Assembly (NCBI GenBank): GCA_002007465.1
Contig: LNAC01000751.1
Coordinates: forward strand, 555,640-619,639
Direction: 5' to 3'
DNA: 64,000 nucleotides
Source of the DNA: Ailurus styani
Lineage: Eukaryota > Chordata > Mammalia > Carnivora > Ailuridae
The translations under genes and the position numbers were made by a program. Of this stretch, positions 10,736 through 21,570 are shown one piece after another. How positions within the stretch are numbered: the first letter of the stretch is position 1; every line of letters starts with the position of its first letter. Below the pieces are notes generated by a model, which did not search any database, was not told the DNA's origin, and saw only the letters and a list, made by a program, of their open reading frames with translations.

Positions 10736-11543
10736 AGAAAAAGGCAAAAATCCTTCATCAGATACTTCATTAGGAATATATACATATATCCAGAAGATGC
10801 TCAACAACATTAGCTGTCAGGAAAATGCACAGTAAAGCCACAATGACCAAATAAATAATGATCCCAGAAACAGATCTATACACTTACGGAGGTTTGCTTT
10901 ATGACAGAAATAGTACCTATCAGTAGGGAAAAGATGTTCTGTGTTGTGTAAATTAATATTCTGTTGGATTAATCTTTGTGCCCCGTCATATTCTCTGCCC
11001 CAGGTGAGGAGGACAGAAGAGGAAACCATCATCTTGCCCAGGAGCAGCTCTCAGCAGAGGTGAGAATGCATGCTCCACTGGAAACTGTTCAAGGTCAATG
11101 GGTCTAACTTCATCAGCACCCATCATTCCCCTGGGCAGCTGTGGGGCCTGTAGGTAGAGAAGGACAGAGAGAGATGAGGTGACGGAGGAAGAGGAAGATT
11201 ATTTCTCTGGCCTCTAAACACAGGTTCTACCAGGGGAACATCCTGCTCCCCATTGTCTGTATCTAGGGATACCTGAGAAAGTACAGTAGTACTTGCTTTT
11301 TTTCTTCTTCCACACTTATTGTGGGTTTTAGCTGGTGTTTAATGGGGAGGGTGAATAGAGGCTAAATGTTTCAATAAGCAATAGGACAGTCACACATGGT
11401 AAAGAAATATTCCACCTAAAAGGCCACTGGCCCTCCTACTGAGAAAGAGGAAATCTCCATGATATAGTTTGGTGTATAATGAACCCTGTGTCACTATAAA
11501 AGCCCATGAAAAAGGTAAGTACTCAGATGTTTTAGGTGGATCC

Positions 11544-11662
11544 TCATGGAGACTCCTGGCTGTGCCAGGCTTCAGCCAGCAAAATTCCAGTGGTAATCAG
11601 AAACACGGCAGCAAGACCCAGTGGGGTGAGGCTAACCTTGGTGTAATCCTCCAGTGTGGTAC
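11544..11662 (-). pseudogene. Unit B transmembrane exon without arginine
   Basis: After acceptor TTTTCCCAG it reads TTLEDYTKVSLTPLGLAAV and continues through a hydrophobic stretch to LLAEAWHSQESP and a stop. Unit C reads GDYTTGNLIRLGLAAL over the same part, so the membrane arginine (CGC in C) is proline (CCA) here. The frame is open and phase-correct (2 + 117 bases). Confidence 0.8.
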
Positions 11663-11989
11663 CTGGGAAAACAGAGAGAATGAGGTCATCACTGGTGTCC
11701 CTTCTTCTCGAATGAATCTACCAAATGTGACTTTCACACACCCACTTGTGTTTCCTGGCCAGTGGTCACCAACCTGTACCTACGCTGAAGTTCTATTCAT
11801 TGAAAACATAATATAGGGTTTCAAGAGGGCTGTAGTGGTCCTTCTTTTGTCTTCTTTCCTTTATATTCTGTCTGCCTCATCTCTCTCCATTTATTTGCTC
11901 TTTATCTCATTTCCACCTGCCCACATTTCCTTTCTCCCTCCATAGATTAGGAATTAGTTTTAGGAGTACACGAAAGACTTCGAGTACTT

Positions 11990-12455
11990 TCATTGGTTTC
12001 CTGGGGCTGCACTAACCAAGTGTCACAAACTGGAAGCCTTAAAATAACAGAAATGTATTATCTCACAGTCTGGAGGTTAGAAGTGTGAAGTCAGGGTGTT
12101 GACAGGGCAATATTTTCTCCAAAGACTCTAGGGAAAGATCCTTCTCATCCTTCTCTCTTTGCATCTTGCGGCTTCTGGAAGCTCCAAGCATTCTTTGACT
12201 TGTGATAGCATCACTCCAATCTCTGCCTCTGTTTTCACACGGCCATCTTTCTTCTGTGTGTCTCTGTGTCTTTACTCTTCATCTTTTATGGACACCAGTC
12301 ATACTGAGTAAGAGTCTTCCCTAATCCAGTATGACTTCATGTGAATTTAACAAATGATTATCTGCAAAGACCAAGTAATGCTATTTCGAAGTAAGATCAC
12401 ATTCACATGTACCAGGAGTAGGAGGACTCAAACACCTTTCTGGGGGACAAAAAGG
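11990..12455. repeat. Old interspersed repeat, family not assigned
   Basis: 'aaataacagaaatgtattatctcacagtctggaggttagaag' is typical of an old mammalian repeat also seen here at 44.4 kb and 53.2 kb. The only other item nearby is a short 'gggttagggttaggttag' at its end. Confidence 0.5.
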
Positions 12456-12979
12456 GTTAGGGTTAGGTTAGTGTTATAATACTAACAGAGTGCTGAAATC
12501 TAGTAGCTGATCCAGTATCTTCTTCAGAGCACAAAATTTAATTTCATACAGGGAATGAGCTCAGGAATTTTGGAATTCAGGGTCATGGTGCCTTTCAGCT
12601 GCACCCAAGAAGAGTTTGAGATTGGCAGTGGCTCTGGTTCCTAATGAGGAGCCTGTGCATGTGTCATTCCTCTCCATAGAGCTGGGCATCACTATTGCAT
12701 ATAAACAGGTGTCACCTCACGCGTCCCAGTTACTGCAGAGTCCATCTCTAAATTCAGCGGTAACAATATTCCCTGAGGCAAGGCCCATGGAGAGAAATTT
12801 GTAATGATGCTACCATATTTAGAAAGCCCCCTCCACCTCTTATTACTGACCATACAGACCTTTATTTCTAATTATGAAACATTCATTGGCTATGGGAAGA
12901 ATCAGTAAGACAAAAAGTTATAAACCAGGAAATTAGTATGTAGCATCCAGAAAAGCAGAGTTATAGTAGGACACAAAAG
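12456..12979. other. Intron of unit B, nothing recognised
   Basis: No exon-like motif, RNA gene or clear repeat family was recognised between the old repeat and the next SINE. Confidence 0.35.
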
Positions 12980-13175
12980 ATGATTTTATTTATTTATAAA
13001 GAGTTTGTTTACATATTTGAGAGAGAGCATGAGCTGGGGGAGGGGCAGTTGGAGAGGGAGAGGCAGACTCCCCACTGAGCAGAGAACCCCATGTAGGGCT
13101 CAATCCCAAAACCCTGGGATCATGACCTGAGCCAAAGACAGTCACTTAATGACTGAGCCACCCAGCACCCTGAAA
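12980..13175 (-). repeat. Carnivore SINE, diverged
   Basis: Reverse-complement copy: A/T-rich tail at the left, 'gggatcatgacctgagcc', then 'actgagccacccagcaccct'. Confidence 0.88.
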
Positions 13176-13540
13176 CAAAAGATAATTTTAGAAGGCAACT
13201 AGTAGTATGGGCCAGGAGACACAAGTATGTACTGCATCCATGACACAAAAGCAGTCTGCTGGGGAAACACCACATTTGGAGAACAAGACAAAGGAGAATG
13301 GAATCACTAATATCAAGGTAAACCAAAATCGTGATAGCCACAGACAATAGTAGAAGGAATTCTGCTGGTGACTAGCTTAATAATTTTAAAGAATGACATG
13401 AGAAATCATCTAAGAATGCAAGATTAAAAAGGCAAAGAAATGGAAATTACAAAAGATTTAAAAAGAACATAATGGACGTGATGGAGAAAAGAGAATCAGA
13501 GACTAACAGAACACTCTCTGATTTAAAAAAAAAAAAAATC

Positions 13541-13732
13541 TGGCACCTGGTGGCTTAGTCCCTTAAGCCTCTGCCTTCGGCTCAGGTCATGATCCCAGGG
13601 TCCTCAGATCAAACCCCACATCAGACTCCCTGCTTACCAGGAGCCTGCTTCGCCCTCTGCCTCTAGCTGGTGCTCCCCCTGCTTGTGCACGCCCTTTCTG
13701 TCAAATGAATAAAAATGTTTTTTAAAAAATAA
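13541..13732 (+). repeat. Carnivore SINE, diverged
   Basis: 'tggcacctggtggcttagtcc' to 'tcaaatgaataaaaatg' on the plus strand. Confidence 0.85.
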
Positions 13733-13766
13733 ATTTTTCTTAATATCATATCATGTGAAACCTTGC

Positions 13767-14055
13767 TTGTTAGCAAGATTTCAAGGCGGTTACTGGGGGG
13801 CGAGGCCAAGAAAGGAACCTTTGTCTGGTAGTAGACAAGCTGTAGCTTCCAGTGTCATCATGTTCAGAAGGGAGAAGTCAGCCTTCTTTCCTTCAGGTCG
13901 CTGGTGCTGTACACGCTTTCTAGTACTTGTTTTTAGAAAAACAAACGTTATATCTTCAAGCATATTGTCTGGCCCATGACACTGCAGAGTCACATTTCTT
14001 TCCGAGGTCACGTTATCCCTTCTGAGGGCCTGGAGAGGAGGTTTGGGCAAACTTG
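13767..14055 (-). pseudogene. Unit B Ig2 exon, frameshifted
   Basis: Reads ERNVTLQCHGPDNMLEDITF, then KKADFSLLNMMTLEA, after which the frame is lost. Aligned with unit C, about seven bases are missing just before the D-x-G-x-Y-x-C motif and one more at the cysteine, giving 289 rather than 297 bases. Another frame then reads YYQTKVPF, showing the old coding continuation. The ancestral acceptor AG reads AC and the donor GT reads GC. Confidence 0.8.
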
Positions 14056-14061
14056 GTGTAA

Positions 14062-14181
14062 GAGAAGCTCACTTCCTATAAGGGAAGGTGACTTCCAGTA
14101 ATGGAAGACTGCTTCCCGTAACAGAAGCCCACTTCCGGTAATGGAGCGTCACTTCCGGTAGCAGAAGGTCACTTCCTGTAA
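14062..14181. promoter_or_regulatory. Six 20-base tandem units with ETS-like sites
   Basis: Six units of exactly 20 bases. The ACTTCC core (GCTTCC in unit 3) starts at 14071, 14091, 14111, 14131, 14151 and 14171. Two units read CACTTCCGGT, the reverse complement of the strong ETS consensus ACCGGAAGTG. Others read CACTTCCT or GACTTCCA. ETS factors including PU.1 drive many myeloid genes. A regulatory role here is only an inference, because the host unit is a pseudogene. Confidence 0.6.
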
Positions 14182-14487
14182 CAATGTCAGAGGTAGCCTT
14201 TCCTCGGCCTTTGGGAGGGAGCTCTCATGTGGGAGAAAGGAGGGGAGATCCCTGAACTTGGCCCTCGTTCAATGCCAAGGCAAGGACATTACTCCTAGGA
14301 ATCCACCTAGGTGTGGCTTCAACCATCTGAGTCCAGATTATTCTGTTTTTCTCAGTCGGGGGCATGGAGGGTAAGAGCTCTTTATCTCCCAGTCTTCTGT
14401 TAGTTCTGCCTTAGTCTTCTGTTAGTTCCTGTGCCAAGGAAGACGGTGTTTGAGGGCCAGAGTCACCCGAAAGCACCCCGACCTCAC

Positions 14488-14988
14488 CTGTAACCACCAG
14501 TAGAGAGGTATCACTGGCTGGACAGTTTCTGAAAGGGCCTTTTCCGTGGAATGTTCGCAGGTGTACTCGCCAGCATCACTGGGACTCAGGTTAAAGAGGT
14601 AGATGTTAGCCTGATTCCCTAGAAACTGGGTGGCTGCATGTGATCCAAGAGTGGCTTTCCTTCCTTTCTGAAAACACATTTTACCTTCCTGGTAAGAGTT
14701 GAGCACATCAGAATCACATTACTCTTTTTTTTTTTTTAATGTTTTGTTTATTTATTTGACAGAGAGATCACACGTAGGCAGAGAGGCAGGCAGAGGGAGA
14801 GGGGGAAGCAGGCTCCCTGCTGAGCAGGGAGCCCAATGCAGGGCTCGATCCCAGGACCCTGAGATCATGACCTGAGCCGAAGGCAGAGGCCCAACCCACT
14901 GAGCCACCCAGGCGCCCCAGAATCACATTACTCTTGGGAGATACCACCCAACTGGGGAAGACACTGAGAGGAGGCTTGGGAAGTGACC
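14488..14988 (-). pseudogene. Unit B Ig1 exon, split by a SINE
   Basis: The 5' part (14936-14988) reads SLPKPPLSVFPSWVVSPKS. After the SINE the rest carries the SDAGEYTC motif and a GTGAGG donor. Removing the SINE and one target copy leaves 292 bases, one more than the intact 291, so the end is also out of frame. The A-B-strand start and F-strand are otherwise well kept. Confidence 0.85.
14727..14918 (-). repeat. Carnivore SINE inside an Ig exon
   Basis: Complete minus-strand SINE with a 17-base target duplication (agaatcacattactctt at 14710-14726 and 14919-14935). Its identity to the family is high, suggesting a fairly recent insertion into the Ig1 exon of unit B. Confidence 0.93.
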
Positions 14989-15111
14989 CTGGAAAGGAGT
15001 AGAGCTCAGGTCAGATTACGCACTCACCTTACTCTCCATTTAAAGAAGGAGAAGGGAAGGATGGGGCATTTGGGGTGAAAAAACAAGTAGCATTTAAATA
15101 AGAAAAAACAC

Positions 15112-15144
15112 CATGTATTGTGTCTCTTTGGCCAAAACACAGCC
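15112..15144 (-). pseudogene. Unit B mini-exon, decayed
   Basis: TTTACAG acceptor, then GGCTGTGTTTTGGCCAAAGA and so on for 33 bases. The donor is GTGTTT rather than GTGAGT. Three bases are missing compared with A, C and D. Confidence 0.65.
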
Positions 15145-15149
15145 CTGTA

Positions 15150-17240
15150 AAGGAATCACCCGTGAGATATAAGCCATTATTGAGGGAGAAGATTCCTGGT
15201 CACTTTATGCCAGATGGCCTTAGGTAATGGCAGGAGTCGGCTAGAGTCGGACCCAGTCACCAGGCTTCCCTGTGGTTACTGCCTCCTCTCTCAGGTGGAG
15301 CAATTTAGAACATGTAACACGGGCTGTAGAAGAAATGGCTAGATTAAATGCAGTTTGGGATGGAGGAGGGTGATAGTATGATTTGTGGAGTATCTGTGTG
15401 GGGTGGATACTTTTGCCTGAGTGCTAAGATGGCCTGGAAATTAATATCATGCCTGTACATGAATATTACTGTAATAAGGATATTATGTTAACAAGGACGA
15501 GTAAGAGTTTAGTTAAGCCTGTGTTTCTAAGAACAGAAATTTCCTTTCTTTCTCCTGTATGGAGGAAGAGTTTGATGTTTCAGGGGGAAAGTGCAAAGTT
15601 ATTAGGACTTTGAGGTGCAGACACATGCATACGTCATGAAAATTAAATCTGCGGTCTGTGAAAATGGAAGGTAGTGGACATGTGCCGAGGTATGTAAAGG
15701 AATGCTATTGCAAAGTCGGAGGAATCCAGGAAATGGAAGAAAGACGAGTGTGGAGACAGCAGGGGCCTGTGGACACCTGAATCCACTCGGAAGCTGCACA
15801 TGGGTAGCAGCATTGACCCGCGCCTCTGGACGGAGCCTCTTCCCTGTCCTGGTCAAAGCCTGGGGGGTCTTAACCTTTGTCCCTCCTGTCCAGTCCCTGC
15901 AGAATGGGTTGAGCTCCCAGGACAGACCCTTCCCCATTGTAATGGGCCACACCGCATGAGCAAGATATGTGCCTCTTCAGATGTTGCTGAAAGTAGGTAG
16001 AAGGTAGAAGACCTACATCAGACAACCTCATATAACTGCACGGAGCAAAGTGAGCAGAGTTAGTGATGCAATAAGATTTCCTGTGGGAACAAGTGTGTGA
16101 TGTCTTAGAGTCAAAGAATATGAAGGTACTTTAAGCTGTCCATAGTTGTTGGGAAATCAGAGCAAAGGGAGGAATTCAGGGGTGAGAACCCAGCTTAAGC
16201 TATAAACTTAGTTAAGAAACTTAGTTAAGAAAATTAAAGTTATTAAACTTTAAGTTATTAAACTTAGTTAAGAAAAAAATATCATCATAAAGCATCGTGA
16301 AGTAATTTAAGTGAATTCCTACTAGAATTCAATGCCCTCAATGTGCCATCTCTCAGTTAAAGACCACGCAGTGTTCTGAAATATCCAGACCTGTTTGGTT
16401 CCTGCCTGTTCAGCACCCTCCCTCCCTCACCCCTGCAGACACTGCTGAGGGGGAACCAGGACCCTCTACTCCCTCCCAAGTGGGGTGTCCCTCTGAGGCT
16501 TGAGGCATTCACTGAATGTGGTTGGAAGAACATGTTGGTTGGACACACACTTGACCACCTGGCTTCTTATCCAACTGGCATCTCATGTCAACTCTGCACA
16601 TCATGTACAACAGTGATAAGAGACATTCTCAGAAGTCTTATCTCACAAGGGGTTGGGTGCCTCAGAGCCTGATAACAGGGGACACGGTCTGTCAAGGACA
16701 GAAGAGAGTGGGGTCCTGCTTGCTTCACTGACAGGTGATGGAGAGTTCTCTGTGAGGGATTTCCAGCAGAAATAGCACCTGAGCCAGGGAGGGGGGATGA
16801 CAGAAGGATTCATTCCCCATGGAAGTAACAGTGATCTCCCTATGCATACACAGTCTCTGATCACTGCGACAGCCCTGCCAATGGTCATAATTACCGTCCC
16901 TATATGGATAAGGCAATCAAGCCCCAGCGCCATGTGATGTATTTCAGATACAGTCGGCCAGCATGTGCAGGCGTGAAGGCTCCGGGACACACCTGGTTCA
17001 CTCCTCTCCTGGAAGCACAATCAGAAGGCCTAAAAATGGAAACCTTTTCACTTTTGCATGGTGGGGGTCTGACATAAAGAGAACCCTACAGACTATCCTA
17101 GAGTCTAGGGGTCAGAGAAATGTGGTAAGAGCTTCGATCTAGTCATGGTGCCCAAAAATGAGCCGAGAACCACACACTGTCCTTGTCGGAGGAAACGAGG
17201 GTTTTTGGCACCTGCAAACAGACATCCTGAGCCCTACCCC
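15150..17240 (-). other. Intron 1 of unit B, duplicated in unit A
   Basis: 15.70-15.98 kb and 16.35-17.01 kb match 5.1-5.4 and 5.57-6.25 kb. A short internal repeat of 'ttaagaaacttagttaag' and 'taaactt' lies at 16200-16275. No exon was seen. Confidence 0.7.
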
Positions 17241-18115
17241 ATTCCACACCCGGGAAATTTTAAAACAACTTTGTTGAGATGTAATTCGTATGCCATATAT
17301 AATATATATAAATAGTTCACCTATTTACTGTGTACAGTTCATTGGCTTTCCTATATTCACAGATATGTGCAAACTTCACACAAACATAAAACACTTTCAT
17401 GTGTTTTACCTGTTACTCTCAGGTAAGAGTAATGACACCCCAGTACTCTTCAACTCTTGTTGTATTTCTTCCCCACCACCATCTCCATCCCTAAACAACC
17501 ACTAACCTACCTTCTCTGTGGGTTTTCCTATTCTGGACTTTCATATGAATGGAATCGTGTAGCATGTGGCCTTTTGTGACTGGCCTTTCACTTGCCTTGG
17601 TGAGCTAATACTCTTTTGTGTCTCTAGAATTTCTGCTGTTCAGCATCTGTTCAGTCACTCCAAGGACATTTCTGTTTTGAAGACACCATACTTGTATCCA
17701 TCTTAATTTCCTGTTATGACCAATTCATTGGCTTTCCTATATTCACAGATATGTGCAAACTTCACACAGTCAAACATAAAACACTTTCATGTGTTTTACC
17801 TGTTACTCTCAGGTAAGAGTAATGACACCCCAGTACTCTTCAACTCTTGTTGTATTTCTTCCCCACCACCATCTCCATCCCTAAACAACCACTAACCTAC
17901 CTTCTCTGTGGGTTTTCCTATTCTGGACTTTCATATGAATGGAATCGTGTAGCATGTGGCCTTTTGTGACTGGCCTTTCACTTGCCTTGGTGAGCTAATC
18001 CTCTTTTGTGTCTCTAGAATTTCTGCTGTTCAGCATCTGTTCAGTCACTCCAAGGACATTTCTGTTTTGAAGACACCATACTTGTATCCATCTTAATTTC
18101 CTGTTATGACCCAGT
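17240..18115 (-). repeat. Antisense L1-like sequence with 0.39-kb tandem duplication
   Basis: The motif order ('actttgttgagatgtaattc', 'caccaccatctccatccc', 'atgaatggaatcgtgtagca') is that of an antisense old L1 3' end. Bases 17335-17720 are repeated at 17721-18110 with very few differences (a 4-base indel and single substitutions). Confidence 0.75.
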
Positions 18116-18117
18116 GG

Positions 18118-18330
18118 AAACAGTCATGACATTAGAGGCAAACAGGCTGGGCTCTCATTTTGACTGTTCTGCTCATTCTCTGTGTGGCCCTGAGCAATAA
18201 CCCTCAGCTGTGGGTCTCAGGGTCCTCCTTTAAGCCCTGGGCCTAATTCCCACCATGCAGGGCTGTTTGCAATGGTCAGAGTGGAATTTCCTCAGAATAG
18301 AATATGAACCAGTGCTCAAGGAGGTGATTT
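18118..18330 (+). repeat. MIR element, paralogue of the one in unit A
   Basis: 'ctgctcattctctgtgtggccctgag' and 'gggtcctcctttaagcc' match the MIR at 6.6 kb in unit A. Confidence 0.5.
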
Positions 18331-18643
18331 TAGGCCACACAGTGGCACAGTGTCCTATAGCTTCGATCAGCATCCAAAAGTTATTACCCTTTCAATCAAG
18401 CCCTTCTGATCACATCAAGGAGAGAAGATCCATTACAGTGGACTTTAGAACAACTTTATCTCTGGCTCATTGCCCTTTATAGCTAGAAAGTGGTCGGCCA
18501 CGGCTTCAGAAACGTAACAACAACATAAGGCTAAAATGTCCTAACATTTTCTGCCTTTCCATAGTATTATATATTTATATTACTTCTTCTCAGTTGGGTA
18601 GGCGACACTGCATTACTAAATTATTGCTAAGTAGTTTCCATTT

Positions 18644-18839
18644 TCTTTTTTTTTTAAGATTTTATTTATTTATTTGACAGAGAGAGATCACAAGTAGGTT
18701 GAGAGGCAGGCAGAGAGAGAGGAGGAGTCAGGCTCCCCACTGAACAGGAAGCCTGATGCAGGGCTCGATGCCAGGACCCTGAGATCATGACCTGAGCTGA
18801 AGGCAGAGGCTTTAACCCACTGAGCCACCCAGGCGCCCT
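18644..18839 (-). repeat. Carnivore SINE
   Basis: 'aagattttatttatttatttgacag' to 'gagccacccaggcgccc'. Complete. Confidence 0.93.
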
Positions 18840-19153
18840 AGTTTCCATTTTCAAATAAATACCTTTATTTAAAGAAAAAATGTTGACTCACTGTCAGTAA
18901 ACTATTAAGTAAGTAAAGGTGGTGTAGGCATAGCTTACCATCATGAATGTGGAATGCACGTATTTGAATATTGGAAAAAACTTAAGTGGTGGAAGTATGT
19001 AAAGCCCCCAGCGTGGGTCCTGAGATGTGCGAAGCAATCAGGTAAATACAAGCTGACGTTATTTCTTCTGTATTCTTCCTGTCTCTCAATCTGTCAGTCC
19101 ACCCTCATCTTGAGCCCCACCCTCGACTTGAACCCTCATCTTAAAGAACTTAC

Positions 19154-19187
19154 CAAAGCAGAGGAGGGAAAGGAGTTCCATGGTCAT
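19154..19187 (-). pseudogene. Unit B signal-peptide exon
   Basis: Reads MTMELLSLLCF plus one base, 34 bases, with donor GTAAGTT. This is the canonical first exon of the family, and its own reading frame is intact. Confidence 0.75.
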
Positions 19188-19369
19188 ACTGGCCCTGCAG
19201 CCTGCTCTAAGTGCCCCTCTTCAACTTTGCAACCACGGCACAGAAGGAAGTCCAGTGTGGGCAGTGACCTCTTTCCTCCAACCTTTGCCTGCCTTCCTCT
19301 CACGTGACCCACAGGTTTTTGTGTCACACCCACTTTCAGGAAGTGAAAACCAGGTAATATGACATAAAA

Positions 19370-19720
19370 CATTCTGAAAATGAAAAAACTGTAAAGACGG
19401 GGAACAAGCCAGTGGTTGCAGTGGTATTGGGGAGTAGAGGTTGGGTGTGACAGTAAGGCACACCGTGAGGAACGTCTTTATGGTGATAGACTACATCGGT
19501 ATGTTGATTATGCCAGTGGCCAGATGAATCTAAACATGCTAAAATGACATAGAACCCTACACACTATGCTAGGGTCAACTTTTTGGTTTTCATACTGTGA
19601 TGGACATATCATGCAGCCATTGGAGAAACTGGGTGCAGGGTGCACATATCTGTCATGAGTTTGCAACTTCCTGTGAATTGAATGATTTTGAAATAAAAGT
19701 AGGACCTGGTTGAAGAGGAA
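19370..19720 (+). repeat. L1 3'-end remnant
   Basis: 'gtggttgcagtggtattggg' and 'ctttatggtgatagactaca' resemble L1 3' sequence. Diverged. Confidence 0.4.
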
Positions 19721-20778
19721 ACACAACCGAACGGACACGCAGGCAGTCACACATCAGGGGGCAGGAACATCACGAAGGCTCCTCCCTGCATGGCCAAGGC
19801 GGAGACTGCAGCAAGACATGGTTGTAGACCAAGCAGCTGGTGTGTGATGTGCCGCCCCTGTGCTGGCTGTAAATCCAGGGTTCTGTCCCTTTCCACCACT
19901 CTTGACCAAATAGCAATGAAAGGAGGAACTCGGGAGGCACCGTGAGTTTTACTACTCATTGGGTGGGAGGGACAGAAAAATTCTCCTGTTGCCTGAGCCT
20001 ACCAGAGTGTGCACACTGAGAAAGCCTGCCGCCACACACACAGCCCAGGAGAAACTCCTGTCTGCCTCCAGCACCATGAAGCAAGACGAATCTGGTCTGA
20101 GGAAAGCCGGCATAACAAAAGGAAGAAGGTGGAACGAGGAATTACATCCATGAGAATCGTTTCTACTCTAATCAGAGCGTATCTCTTGGGTCGTAAGAAA
20201 GGAGATAACAGTTCTAAAATAAGAATGAGTATTTGTGAAAAAGAACAAGATAATTAACAGACAACAGATCTTAAAAATGAAAATATTGTGGATAACATTT
20301 TACACCTGCTCCAGAAAATGAAGACATGCTGGGTGCACCTCAGGAGCAGCTTGATGCTATAAAACTGAGAGGAAGTCTCCCCAGATGAGGTGAAATGTTG
20401 GGACTACGTGAAGTAAAATTTGAAAGACATGTGTGATAAGTACAGAAATTTAAATACTTGACTAATTGCTGGTCCAGAAGCACAAAATAGAGAATGGAGA
20501 GGAGTCCATAATAAATATGCAGGAAGCAATGTTTTCCCCACTTTTCAATGGAATATCAGTTCCCGCCGAAGTGACTACATGGGTTACCCAGACTGACTCT
20601 GAAACTTTAAGTATTTTTTTTAAGTCATCCAAATGTATTAGGTGTGTCTTTATGCTCCAGCCTGTCCTCTGCCCCACATGAAGCTACAGCAGGAGGAAAG
20701 CCATCTCTTGTCCTTGACTGGTTCTTCATAAAGCTGAGAATACAGGTTCCTCAGGACTGTTAAGAATCAGCAGGGCTT
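19720..20778. other. Spacer between units B and C, nothing recognised
   Basis: Short frames exist on both strands, but none has an Ig, membrane or other family motif. No RNA gene was recognised. Confidence 0.35.
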
Positions 20779-20983
20779 GGGCGCCTGGGTGGCTCAGTGG
20801 GTTAAAACCTCTGCCTTCAGCTCAGGTCATGATCTCAGGGTCCTGGAATCGAGGCCTGCATTGGGCTCCCTGCTGGGCAAGGAGCCTGCTTCCTCCTCTC
20901 TCTCTGCCTGCCTCTCTGCCTACTTGTGATCTCTCTCACTCTCTGTCAAATATATAAATAAAATCTTTAAAAAAAAAAAAAAA
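20779..20983 (+). repeat. Carnivore SINE
   Basis: Complete plus-strand copy with a 'caaatatataaataaaatc' tail and long poly-A. Confidence 0.93.
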
Positions 20984-21427
20984 AGGAAGAAGAATCAGCA
21001 GGGCTCTCCACCAACACTCAACCTTCCCTGGGCAGCCAGGGGTATGTGGGTAGTACAGACATGAGGTCAGGAGAGGGAGGAAGAGGAAGAACATTATTTC
21101 CCTGGCCTCCAAACACAGGCTGTCCACCAAGGGAACACCACCCCACTCCCGCCTCCGGATCTAGGAGTGCTGGAAATCTGTGGTAGTACTTGCTTGTTAT
21201 CTTCTTCCACAATGATTGGGGCTTCAGCTGCTCTTTAATGGGCACGAGAAATGGTGCTAAGTGTTCCCACAACGAACAGGACAGCCCAATATGGTGAAGA
21301 ACCATGCCACCAAAAATGCCACGTGTGTCTGTGTTGAGAAACACAAGAAGTCCCGTGGTAGAGTTTGGTGTTCAGAGAGCCCCGCGTCGCTACACCAGCC
21401 CAGGAGCAAGAGAGGCGCTCGGCGGTT

Positions 21428-21570
21428 TCACGCGGATCCACCTGGAGACTCCTTCGGGCTGCACCAGGCTTCCAGCACGAGAGCCCCCATGATCACCACA
21501 GTCAGGGCGGCCAGACCCAGGCGGATGAGGTTGCCCGTGGTGTAATCCCCCGACGAGGCAGCTGGGGGAG
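21428..21570 (-). CDS. TARM1: TARM1 exon 5: stalk, transmembrane, tail
   Basis: Acceptor CTCTCCCCAG, then APPAASSGDYTTGNLIRLGL and a hydrophobic run to LVLEAWCSPKESPGGSA and TGA at 21428-21430. The arginine in NLIRLGL sits near the outer end of the membrane segment, as in OSCAR, and is the residue expected to contact FcR-gamma. 143 bases complete the frame exactly. Confidence 0.88.

Larger units (their letters stand above)
9210..10870 (+). repeat. L1 ORF2 region, interrupted by two SINEs
   Basis: Plus-strand L1 ORF2 remnants run through 9210-10266, 10475-10608 and 10746 to about 10870 ('atttaatggtgaacaactga', 'atagtgtggtataggcaaaa', 'atagatcaatggaacaacag'). Many stops are present. It forms most of the spacer between units A and B. 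Confidence 0.75.
11544..19187 (-). pseudogene. TARM1-like pseudogene, unit B
   Basis: All five exon remnants of a TARM1-type gene lie in order on the minus strand: signal (19154-19187), mini-exon (15112-15144), Ig1 (14488-14988), Ig2 (13767-14055) and transmembrane/tail (11544-11662). Signal and membrane exons are open. The mini-exon is 33 rather than 36 bases with a weak donor. Ig1 is split by a SINE and frameshifted by one base. Ig2 is eight bases short, which destroys the F-strand cysteine motif, and its donor reads GC instead of GT. The membrane exon has lost the arginine that lets TARM1 and OSCAR pair with FcR-gamma. The unit is dead as a two-Ig receptor. A short transcript is possible but unlikely to be functional. 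Confidence 0.85.

Noticed and set aside
12453..12475. Telomere-like 'gggttagggttaggttag'
   Set aside because: Only about three imperfect units at the end of an old repeat; too short to call an interstitial telomere.
14062..14181. Regular 20-base array considered as CRISPR-like
   Set aside because: There are no unique spacers; whole units repeat directly, and this is mammalian nuclear DNA.
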